This document shows, one piece after another, positions 13,401 through 26,214 of a stretch of DNA of 64,000 nt. Location: positions 43,020 through 107,019 of the forward strand of contig QVRM01002382.1 in NCBI GenBank assembly GCA_003439945.1, read 5' to 3'. The translations under genes and the position numbers were made by a program. Source of the stretch: Dermanyssus gallinae (taxonomy: Eukaryota; Arthropoda; Arachnida; Mesostigmata; Dermanyssidae). Numbering within the stretch: position 1 is the stretch's first letter; every line of letters starts with the position of its first letter. A model generated the notes under the pieces. The model had not been told where the DNA came from. It ran no database searches and saw nothing but the letters and a program-made list of their open reading frames with translations.

Positions 13401-16400
13401 GTCGTCATTGACCCAGACGGCGGACAGGGTTAATGCATTATTAGGACAGTGATGGGTGGAATGCCTATAACGTTGAACTTCAAAGGCTGACCGACGACTT
13501 GTCGTTGTTATTTGATTCTCCTCCCGATAATAGGGCTAACTAGGGCAGTTGGACAGCTTGGCTACTAGAAAAGCGACTAGCAAGTCTGATTAGTAGAGCT
13601 CCTTCTCTTGCTGATAGAGCCAGGCTTCGAGCTATTAGTAAAGGGCTGGGGCTTAGTTACACGCCCTACCATGTCCGCGGATTGGGACTCTGTTGGACGA
13701 CGAGACGACGCGCATAAACGCAAGGCTGCGGCTTGGTGTTGACCTAGTCGTGCCTTGACAATGCCGTTGTGGTGGTTTTGTGGACGCAATGGCCCATCAT
13801 GGCCTCTCATGCGCGTTGAGTGCAAGCCGACGTGCACGTTACTCCGCTTTATCAATCAATCAGGTTTATAAACGTGCCTAACAAGTTGGCAATCTGACCC
13901 CTTTCATTTAAAATATACACAATATACGAGGGTATGAACCAATCAAACGTGTGTACGCGATGAAGCAACACAATTGAGTATAGGTAATACGATAGAAGTT
14001 TACAAATATATGCACAAATAGAAAACGTATACGCAATAAAGCAACATAATTGAGTATAATTAACACAGTAAGCGTGTAAAACTTTTTAACTAACCTTATT
14101 CATATAACCATATTCCAGCGGTACACTTTCGTTTTACATCACTGATTAACTAACCTTATACAAGTTTAATTACTATACAGTAAATTAAATGAAAAACAGT
14201 TCACTCTGAGTCTCTCTCTTCAGTTGTAAGAGAAGATGCCGTTTAAACACAGCGGGCCGGCTTCCATTTCGAAGCGCCAATGGCAGCTCGTTCTAGATCG
14301 TAGCCAGCACGTAGGCCAGGGAGTGCCGAAAAAGGCCTCGGTGGCCGAATCAACGGCGCTATACGCAGCCCCAGTCTGGGGGGACATGGCAATGCAGACG
14401 GCGAAAAATAGGGGGGCACTAAGGTCGACCCATTGAACGCTGGCAATCAGGGTAAGCCGGGCATATCGAACAGTCTCGACCGAAGCTCTCTTGGTTCTAG
14501 CCACGATGCTGTCATGGAACCTCTTATTTTGCTGAACAAAGTAAAATGTATCTAGACAAAATCTGGATCTCACGAGGGCCAGGAGTGCCACCATATCGGC
14601 CTGACATGAGTGATGGGCGCAGGTAAGACCCGGTGTGACCACAGGGAGCTGGACCAAGAGTCTGATACCGGACCTCAGGTACCGGATCCGCTGACACGGG
14701 GAGCTTTCCTACTGGACGACCTAGGTTCTGACCGGTTACGGCCAGTTCCAGAGCTACATGTCAATGATCAAGAAGGCCATTAGCGATATCTGCAGTGTGA
14801 TGCTCTCAGGGAAGCACGGGACGCAGCGCCAACCGCCGTGAGAGACCGACCCATCATGGAGGTGGTCGCCCATATGTCTTCGACGGAGACATGGAGGGAG
14901 GCGACAAACTTGTTCGACGCAGTTTTGATACTCAAGACAGCAAAAAAAAACTGCCAGGGGGAGGGAGTTTGAGCGGGTCTCTTGGAAGAGTGGTCGAGAC
15001 GAGGAGCCAAAGGAAAGGGGGGTGGGAAGCAGCCAGGTCCTCATGGTCTCGACGCCCCCTTACAGGACGGATTACAAAATGGCATCCCTCTTTTTAACCG
15101 CAGGTAAACATGCGGGATGATAGTCAGGGATAGAGCTGATTGAAGGGGAACGGCAAAGACTCCTCTCCCACGGCTTTGAAGTAATGCTAAAATAATACCG
15201 AGCCTGGGGGGTGTGGAGGAATCTGGGTTTAGTGGGTTTGCGAGTCTCACACTAGCCCCGCAGGCTGCTAGTGGTGCATCATGCATTCCCGAAACCACTA
15301 AGAAAAAAAAGAATTTGTGTTGGTCAAGGTCAAAATCGCAATCTGTAGGGATTACATTGGTTTGCACCTTATAGGCTAGCACGGCTAACTTTAAGCGTGT
15401 CAGCTAATTAAGCTTGAGAAGCCCGAGCCTGGTCTACTATGGAGTCAGACTTGCGCGACAAGGAAGATTTATTGTGGCTCTAACCGCGTCATTCGGAACG
15501 ACGCTTAGCTTGTCTAGGGTCGTAGAATACGTGGCGCCCCACAGAGTAATTCCGTAGGTTAGAATTGGCTCCATAAGCGCTTTCTAGACGCGCACCAGAA
15601 GATCCCGCAAAGCCTTGGTTCTCCTCAAACGCACGAGTGACGCCACTACAGGATAGCAGATCCTAAGATTTTACCTCACTTGGCTGTCCCATTTCATATG
15701 CTAAAAAAGCAAAATGCCAAGATATTTTGAATCGGAGCTGAGAGGGATAGCAGAGCCGCCTACTCGAAGGGAGATATGACCAGTTTCGAACTTCTGTCTC
15801 GATGCCCGTTGTAGGGTGTGGTAAAGAACGAGTGCCGGCTTCGTCGGGTTAATGGCAAGACCAAACCTTTGAAATAAAGACATGGCATTTTCAATACCGG
15901 TTTCAACGTGCTAAAGATTATACTTATACTTATTATTGGACAATTGGGAGGGTGAGACGCGGAACAAAAAATTGGGTCGTTTGCATAAACGAATTGGGCG
16001 GCAATCTACGTACCCCTTGATGCCCGCGGAACAAAATTAATGTAGGTGATGAAGATAAAACATCCAAGAACCGACCTCTTAAGCGTGCCAGTGGATACAA
16101 TTCCCGTCGCAGACCTTAGAGCTCCCACCAGCACAAATTGCCACCGTCCACTATGAAACGATTTAAACTAAGATGTTACTGCTGGTGCGCAGCCCAGTTG
16201 CTGAAGCATCTTAAGAATTATAGTGGTCGAAACAGTCGGAACGCTTTGGCTACGTCAAGAAATGCACTAAGGTACATATTTCCATCATCCGCAGCTTTAG
16301 CGATCTCCCACTATATATGTCGTATTGCCAGCTCAATTGATCGTGGCTCTCTAAAATCGAATTGTTGTTTAGCAAGGTTTTTAAATACCTTTAAGACGCA

Positions 16401-17236
16401 AGACACCAATGATATCGGGCGATAATTATTAGGTTGGTCACTCCCGCCCTTTCCTTTACATAGCAGAGTCAAGATGTCTCGAGGCGTTCCGGAAACACGC
16501 CTGTTTTACTTGAAATATTGAATACGGCAGCTGGAGGAGCCGCTAAGATGTCAATAAATTTACAGTGGAATTTACCTGGCACGTTTCCATCGCTTTCGAG
16601 TGAGTCTGTCTTTACGTCTTTAGCAGCGATTCACATTTTCTGAGCTGTAATTAGCACTAAAGGAAAATGCGTTGGACTCTTGAGTTCCATAGGTTTAAGA
16701 GAAAACTGTCAATTGGGTCTTAAGGGGGGAGCAAGGATGTAGTTTTTGCACCAATAGATGAGAAGAAATCATTCAGTGTGTCCACTATCTTCTGAAATTC
16801 CTCCTTTCTTGCTTTCAACTAGTAGTCGACTTGGCACCGCTCCAGACTTTTTGCCAGGGCCGCAGATTTTATTTAATTCTGCTTCTGCTAGTGACTCTGT
16901 GAAGAGACATAGGAGGTGTAGCATAAGTGGGAGACTTGTCATCAATGAAATACCACTCCTATTGTTTCTTTACTTACTCAATAAAGTAAATATGGTATTT
17001 TCATGTTTTAGACAAAAGCATAGTTATTTGTGTGATTTATATTGAGGACATAGTCAGGTGGGGAGTTTGACTGGGGCGGTACATCTGTCAAAAAATAACG
17101 CAGGTGTCCTAAGGCCAGCTTAGCGAGAACAGAAATCTCGCATAGAGCAAAAGGGTAAAGCCTTGATCTTAGCTTTCAGTACAAGTGTAGACCGTGAAAG
17201 CGTGGCCCCTCGATCCTTTTGTTTTTAGGAATTTTA

Positions 17237-17281
<45 letters not shown>

Positions 17282-17306
17282 ACAACCAAGCGTTCATAGC
17301 GACGTC

Positions 17307-17342
<36 letters not shown>

Positions 17343-17386
17343 CGCGAAGCAGAATTCGCCAAGTGTTGGATTGTTTACCCACTAAT

Positions 17387-17439
<53 letters not shown>

Positions 17440-20400
17440 CGTTTGTGTTTGCTATGGTGATGGTAATCCTGCTTAGTACGAGAGGAACCGTAGGTCTAGA
17501 CAATTGGTTTTGTGTTTGATTGAAAAATCAGAGGCACTAAACTACCATCTTATGGATTATGACTGAACGCCTCTAAGTCAGAATCCAATCCAGAGTCCAT
17601 AACATTAGCATCTGGAATGTATATTGTTTATTCTATAGTTGTGTGAGTGCAAAACTGAACAATATGAGCTAGTTGAAATTAAGTAGTGAAGGTCTTCATA
17701 TACGTTTTCAATCTTGAGTACGTCCCGGATGCAAGACAAGTACTATATACTTGGTATATGGTATACCTACTATATACCAAGTATATAGTAGGTATGTAGG
17801 TAGTCAATTAAAATATATAGTGGTTTAAACACAATATGGCTGCCCAATATATCGTTGCTTATTGTATTCTCTACGCTGTGTTCGATTTTAGAGTTTAAAA
17901 CAAAGCTTATCGATACACCACTATACGTATGCACTGTCTGGGTTTTGTAGCCAGTGCATGCACTATACCTATATCGAAGTTGAGATTAGTGAAATATAAT
18001 TAGGGCCGCTATATTTCACTAAAACAACTATATAGGTAGACTCACCTTACCTAAATCTAAAAATCAAAGCGTCAGATTTGCATACTCGCCCGCAAGTCTG
18101 GCAGCTGTCTTCCGGCGGTGTTGCTGCCGTCACGTGATGCCATCGTTGTCTTGGTCCACAGCGGTGGTAAGATTTCTTTTAAAGTTTCGTACGCGAACGA
18201 TGGCGCGATTTTACACAGATGTTGTTGTTGAAATCGCTAAAATGAAGCGGTTTTTAGACCAGCATTCTGTTTGTCTCTACCTAGGGAGCACTATGTCAAA
18301 TTTCGTCACGTACTGTATTTATGCAAAATAGCGTCGAAAGTAGAAGTTACAAATTGCACATTAATATGTACAATAGTAGTGTCGGTTTAAGATATATATG
18401 TGTGGTAATTAGATGGAAGACTAGCATCAGACAGATTAATTGCTGTTTCTTCGATTCAGTGGAGTTTGGCAGAGCGGTTACGTACAGCTGCGAGCTGCTC
18501 TTCGTAGTAGGTATCCTTAGCTTTTTTCAGTGTTACCTTGTACAACACCCGCAATCTCTAAAACGCCTCTTTGTCATCTGTGCACCGTGTGCTAATCCAC
18601 TGACGGCGAGCGTGATCGACAGCATGCCTCAAATTAACCAAATAATTCGGCTAATAATGAGCTGGAGCTTACCATTTATGAGCCGAAGGCCTCGTTGGGA
18701 TCAATTCGAGTTGAGAACAGAAGACAAATCCACCCTGGTGACACCGTCTTTAAAACTTCGTTAAACATCCAATCTCCTATTGAGATTCGTTGCGAGGAGA
18801 TTATTTTCATCGTCAACGACGCTAAAGATACCTTATTACCCGTCAGTGTGATCCCTACTGGGTAATGATCGGAAAGGACCGTGTGAAGGATACGGACATA
18901 TCGCTCACAATTGGCAATAGCGACGTGGTCTATACACGAACCAGCTAACACTTCATCGGATCTAAGATTGGGATGAGTGATAATATTGGTCCTTAAAATA
19001 CACCCCGACGACATAGCCATAAAAGCCAGGGCGGTGAAGTTCAGCCTAATAGCCAGCACACTCTCGTCAACACTCGATCGTAACGTCGATTTCACCAGAT
19101 CAAGTGCAGAGTGCGCATAGATTGAGACACCGCCTGCATTTCCACCAGTCCGGCACACAGACTGGTGTACCCTCGTAAGTTAAACAAGGCGGCGTCAGGC
19201 TCATCAAACCAGGTCTTACCCGTCACCAAGACATCCCAGTTTACACGTGAGCTATCCATAAGAAGCGTGAGATCATCCAACCTCGTTCCAGGTCGGAGGA
19301 CCCGTGCATTTACATGCAATCCTGCAAAGCTGGTGTAGCCATCAGATAGGTCATTCAAAGAAACCAGCCTACAGAAACGAAAAACCTCCTGTAGGTCGAT
19401 GTTTTTGAGGGGACTAGTCATGGATGACGGGATGCCCAACCGGACCTTTTGGCGGTCGACCTTGAGCACCTTTTTGCCCACGTCCTCGAAAGTCGTTAAA
19501 GAAAGGACGCGTCCTTATGCCTTGTTTCTACCAATATTCATGGGATAGCAGTCGGCCGAGGATCAACAACTGGAACCTGGATTTTAAATCAGCAGACTGT
19601 CCATTTCTTTCATGTCCACTAAGTTGCTAGCATCGGAAGACCGCAAAGCCCAACGATTTAATAAACCGTTAGAGGTTCATTGATGTATATTTAGCGTTGC
19701 AACCTCCAAGATACACGGAAGCCGTACCCGGGTCATCCTTCCAATATTTCGTCCTCTATGAAACAAGGATGCCGGGGGCCCCATTGGCCAAATCAGAGCC
19801 AACCCGCTCTTTATCTTTATCTGCAAGCTTGGTATTGTTGCTCTTGTAGCCAGCAGCATCAACGTTGTTGTTTTACACGATGCTGGCTGCTGTTCCCTCC
19901 TTCGGCTGTTTCTCGGATTCGCCCTGCGGTTGCATGTTCAAAACCGTTTGTAAGGCGTCTTCCGTTGCGTATTGCGTTTTGTCCCCGTCAGCTATCCTCC
20001 GTGTTTCAGTGGCACTGCGGCGCTTCTGGTCCTCGGTGCCATTTTTCCGTACTGACTCTCACTCTCTCAGCTTCAACAGCCGGAGAGGTACAGTAGCAGC
20101 AGGGCACAGACCAGTGTTGCTGCTTTTCTCTGTTACTGCCGCAATGATGTCACTAGCCGTCTCTCCGCCGTGCCGTTTCTCCGTTGCCACTTTAGCAGCG
20201 ACGACGACAACATCAACAACGGCGAAAAGAAGATAGGAGAGGCAGTAGCTATGTAATACACAGCAGCGGTGAAGAAAGTTCAGCTCACTATGGTTATATC
20301 AGCCACTCCCTATTTCCTCTTCCCGACGGGATAGCGCCGCTTTTATTCCGTCTCCCCTGCAGTGACGCAGTTCTCTCGTCACCGATGGGCGCTCTTTCAA

Positions 20401-23400
20401 TGTCTGGCGTCTGCGCTGGTTCGCCCGCTATCTGCACGTATATTATTTAAATGTATATATTATTTAAATGGCGTCTTTAGTCGCGCACTTAGATCATCCG
20501 GCTTCACGTGTGTGTAGAGCCCTTGGATCTGTCGAGGGATGATGGAAAAAGGCCTGACTTTGACGCCTTTTAAGCGTAGCCGCATGTTTATTTGGGATGC
20601 AACTGTAACCGAATCATCAGTCCCTTTGATGGTCGGTGCAGGTGTGGACCGAGCAGGTCATGCTTCCAGACTGAGACGTTCCTTCTCCGGGAGTCAAAAC
20701 GCCCACCTCATAGGGCGCTGGCTCCTAGTGGTCTGACCCCTGCCCGCTTAATTCTCTACAATTCATCAGTTACCTTGCAGTAATGTTTAGAATCAGCGAT
20801 TCCGTACCCAGAAAACTCTGCTTGATCTCGGTAAAAGGTCACTCTGAGCGAAATATAGCGCATTGACACCGCCTTTGCGGTGGAAGACGTGATCCTTTGA
20901 GAGGGTCTAGAGAACAACAAAGCAACCGGCCCCAATCAAGTAAGGAATGAGCATATAAAAAGTGCACCAATTTTGGTTCTATGCTTATTCAACAAATGCT
21001 TCAGTGTTGACATAATTCCGTCTCAATGCCTCGAAGCTACACTGTTTATCATTCCTAAAAATAATTGTGATCCAACGCAGTACTGAACAGCACGGTTTTC
21101 GACAAAATCGGTTTACGATTACGACATGCATCAACCTGCTGGAGGCCATCAGGGAGGCTCGAGCAAAGTCACAACCCCTGTACGCCGTATTCGTAGATTT
21201 TAATGCCGCCTTCGACTCAGCGTCCAGAGACACTATTCTGCAAACTCTGGTTAAAGCTGGTCTTCCTCCTGTCGTTCTCAATCTATTGGAGGCCGGCCTG
21301 CAAAGCAACAACATCAGAATAGATGACTGTGCGCCCAAATTGTTTTTTTTTCTAGATTATGGGCGTGGTGCAGGGTAACAACTAAAGCCCATTACTTTTC
21401 TCAGTCCATATCTAGGACCTACTCGCGGAAATCTGGGGTCTGAGAAATCTGGTAATCGTAATTATGCGCAGATAATCTCACTATTTACGGGCATCAGGTT
21501 CAACAGGCTCTAGCCAGACTTCACGCGACCACGTCTGAGCTTGGACCGATTGTAAATCTGACGACGACAGTAGCCATAAAAGTTCAGAACGGGCGGGCGC
21601 TTATTTGCTAACGATGGGCTTTGTTTGGCCGGTTCCGGCCTACCCTACGTTAGTAAGTCTCCCTACTTAGGGCTGCTGCTAACGTCAAACGGCCGATCTT
21701 TTCTTCAGCATATCAAGAAAGAATGCAGAAAGGCGCTGGCAGCAATGACTACAGTTAGAATTCCGCAACCGTTGTGTAAGTAACCTGAAGACAGTGTACC
21801 TCATGGGAGTCCTGAGCCTCCATCGCTCAGCCCGCAATCGACGTGTCTATTTCCTCACGCTTTGATTAAAGCACCCTCCGAGAAAGAGAGGAGAACTTAG
21901 ACATGGACACTTCATTTGCGTGAATTCGATCCTACTCTGCGAAAACCCACAAAGCTTTGTACGTATTCGGTCATCATCGTTGGCTCTTCTGCGGGAAAGC
22001 GGTTTTCATTCAGGTATTACATGCATATTGTCTAGGTATTAAATATTCAGCGCAGAATTGAGTAAGTCTACCAGCTTTTCAACTACAAGAAAGCGGAACA
22101 AGCCTTTGTTTACTTCCTTTAGTCGAGTTCCGTTTTTAACAAGTAGGAGGTAAGTGTCCTTAATGTGTACTGCTTTTTCATGGTAGAAGAGTGCCGGTTT
22201 TAGGTGCCGGCGTATCTGCAAGCTTTGCGGCGACCTCTTTTCAAAGACTTGGAGGACAAAGTCTTGGTTATGACACAGCCCAGAGGAAAAAACACTAAGA
22301 AGTTTGGAGGACTGGACCGCAACAATAATGTCCTCTCCGAGGGTTACTGGTAAGCGCCTGGAGCTGGGTGATGCTGGCCCGTTGAATTGGAGATGTTGGC
22401 GATTCTTCTTTTCAAAACAAAGACATTTTTCAAGAATAGCAGTCTTGCCACACTAGCAATATCCCTTCGGTGAGTTTGGCCAGCGCAGGGCGCGCAGGGT
22501 TTGCACCGTATGGTGCCTGACCGATGCAGGCATTATAATTGAGCGTCGACGGGTTTTAAAATGTGACTATTTTTCCTCTTAAAAAGCGCGATGGTTTTTG
22601 CTAATAAGATCAATAGAAAAGCAGACATTTAGGGAGTTACTGGGGCCAACCTGCGAAAGCAGCCAGGATTCAGAGTTACTACTAGAGTCAACTTACTGGA
22701 GCACCTGTGTAAAGCCTCAGTGCTGGTTTGTCAGCCATTTCATATTATTTGATAGAAGTACACGGCCGTTTTATTGCAGATGTTATGTCCATGTATCTTT
22801 AATGCACCGAGTGCCGGGCATAATGAGATATCTAGGGTTCTTTCAACGGTCCTTGTGACAGAGTGGCCGCTGACTCTCAGCGGTATGGCTTATCATCTAT
22901 TGTCAATGAGCATTGCTCAAAAACAATTTGATCAACATTAGGAATCAAACCGGCGACACCCCGGTAAATGACAACTATACTAGGGTCCCCTAGACCACGC
23001 CGCCAAATACCCTAGGCAACGTATCTTTTCTAAAATTAGCCTTAAGCTTAGCAAAAAGTGGCTAATGCAAAACTTATGCTGCAAGTGGCTCCGTAACGAA
23101 TCTTGTTTGGTGGTACAAGCGCTTATACTTTGTTGAGCATGAACGCAATTATAATTGTAACAACTGACAGCCGCGACAATGATAGAGGACATAATTCGTG
23201 TCTTGCAATCGGCTTATATAACATTCAAGAGCAATCGATACTCGTAGTAATAAAATGTGATACACTTGACTTGCCAGGCCATAAACAGACAGCTTTATAC
23301 CTGTTTTTTTTGTCGCCTTACAACAGCTATTACGACCCAGATGTCGGTGATCATCATGAGCGCGGATACTTTGCTTTTCAAAATGCTAGTCCTCAACCGA

Positions 23401-26177
23401 CACTGCAGGTGTATACAGATACCAAAAGGGTTAATCAAATCGTCACTTTTAACACGTTCAAGTAAGTAGTAAATCCATTGACACAAATATATTACAGTGC
23501 ATGTATAGTATACAGGAGAAAAGAGTAAATTCGATTGTTTAGTGAGAAAAGAGAAAAACGAAGATAACTATGTAGTTCTTGCAGGAAAGAAAAAGTACTA
23601 AAAAGTTTCGATATTTTGAGCAAATGTAGCAATCATTAGACGAGTAATATACTGTCTAAGCATAGCTGGTGTACAAACAACTGATTTTGGTAGTGATCTT
23701 ACTTGTCCAACTAAACATTCGATAGCTGACTCTGAGTAAAGCTGTCGCAACTCATAGTCTGCGACTAGTATTTATTATTGGACAGTATATATAGGAGTGA
23801 GCAGGCTTCAGCGCCTAGAGACCAAACTCAATCTGCCACCCTTTAGGGAGCTTAATTCAAATTGTATATAACGCTGCCATGCACCGTGCCATTGTAAACA
23901 GCAGACAGCCGACGAATTTCAGGTCGTGTTTACAGCGGTTTCTGCTGCAGCGATGAGACAATGAATGTTTACAGAGAGCGTATGCTGTACCTTCAAACAG
24001 GGTATAGCTTGCCCTGCGAACAAGAAATATTATTTACTCGCCGTTTTTGTCGATTTCCTTTGGACTGCTGCCCAAACTATATTAATGGAGAAACTAGCTG
24101 TTACTTACAAGTATCCTGGGTCTACTTAAAAGAATATAGAAAGAAGGGCTAGATCCTGAATGGGAAACATTCTCTGTTTTTTGTTTATGTTAAATCTCCG
24201 GGAAAATCTAAAAGCAGTAAAAATAATCTATGTCGACCTGTAGTCGCGCAGTCATCTAAGCTGCCGAAATCCCTAATAACCTTTTGGTTAGAATTTTTTT
24301 TAATTCCATAGTTATTAAGCATAATAAACCGCATATTCTAATCTTAAGTTCCAATACAAATATGCGTTCATATGGTTTCATTTTCAGGACACTCATCCCA
24401 TATGGCAATAGATGTAACGGAATAGAGGGTACAGGTAAATTCACTCAAATAAATACACCTAAATAGCTAACGGTATATTTACTACGTTTGGCAGCAATAG
24501 AAACACTAATCTGTTCTAATTACAGTCTAAATATTACTGTGTTCTATGATTGATTGATTAGTCATCATTCGCTTGGCATGTATGTCTATATACACATCTA
24601 ACCCTTTTATATCAGGGGCGCTTAGAGCGGCAGCATATAAGTTATCGAATAATGAATACAGTTAGAGCAATAGGATTATTCGATGCAAGATCAATCAGAT
24701 TCGGAATGATCTTAGTGGGGAATTTAATATGCCTTTTGGCGTTAAGAAGCGGAAGACGTTACGCGAGACTGTACAACAGACTGTTCAAGACGAAGCAGAT
24801 AACAAGAACGGTAATAACAGTGGATTCACATTCACAATTCCCACAAAGAGAAACGTTTGGCGGCACAAAAACTGAAACAGTTAGACAAGCGTAGAGATTA
24901 TCTTAAAGCAGGTTCCATGGCCTAAGTCGTCCTTCGTAGGCAACCTACCGAAGGTAACACGCCTGTTAGCTTCAAAAAATGGTGACTGCTAAGTTTATTC
25001 AAGACAATTCACAAATTGTCCCCAGACATATAATTTCTGGTGACAAGTCCAGTATCGCTGTTTGGACTTCTTCATTCATTCAATGACTTAGGCGGAAATT
25101 CTTGAAGAACTAAAATAATCGGGAGTGACTCAAGTTCGTCGCCTACACGCAATTCGGGGCGATGGACGGAAGCCTTTAGACCAAGCGATACTTACATTCA
25201 ATCGACAACCTCCGACTCTATTTTTCTAGGTTATAAGTCACACGCGCTAGCGCTCGAACCGGACGAACTGATGGTCTGCTTCATGTGCCTCCAAGCCGGT
25301 CATATAGCAAGTCAGTGTAGCCTACAGTAAATCTGTCGTAGATATGGGACTTTAGATATGGGACATATAGCCGCTTTATGTCAAAGCACGCCTCGGTGTG
25401 TTAATTGTCATGGTCCACATCCTGCTGGCGCCTCCACATGCCCGAGACTTTTCTTTCTTAGGAAGAAGAGTAGACTCATCAGTGAGGCTCGTACGCTTCA
25501 GCAGGTGAAAGTAAATAATCCTGCAGCAATCATAAAACCTTGTCAAGAAGTTTCCATGTCGGCCGGTATTCTTATTGGGCAAAAAAAGATTTGCTCCTTC
25601 AGTTAAAGATAGCTACCTCTAAGTGTGGAATCCCATCAATAATTTCACTTAAGTCCAGGCACTTATTAAAAAAAATACTAATGTCGCGGCCACCACAAGC
25701 TGTAACGTTTAGAAGGTCTTGATTCCTGTGAAATGGCGCCAGCGTGTCCCACACGGTTGCGTCCCACACAAGGGCCTTTCCGGAGGCCCAGGGAGCCAGG
25801 GATTCATTATAATCTAAAATGGCACCAGGTTAAATAACCTGACGGCCCACAGAATCACTCAAAGAAAACGCGTTAACTCACGTTGACTAGCGAAATACGT
25901 GCCTGCACCAAGCAGGCCTATAGGGCCTGAACCACCATCAACAAATTCCGGATTTACACGCAAGGAAGACATCTTCGCCGCTGTTCAATCCTTTCCAAGA
26001 AGTTTCACAGCAGGATTGGACTTTTCGGAGAGGCAGCAAATAGGTTGACAATATCTATAGCCAAAGTTGTTGACATATTGCGTTCGCTTTGGGCAAACGC
26101 CACCATAACCGACTCACTTTCTCCCTCAATGGTCGGTTTCGGTTCACCTAGAGCTGGTCATGCTGCTACCCTAGCAT

Positions 26178-26214
<37 letters not shown>

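Noticed and set aside
23961..24152. Frame with CCPNYINGE, first considered as the CN-x-I-N-G exon of CD36
   Set aside because: No donor in the right phase; the exon at 24388-24434 fits both neighbours exactly.
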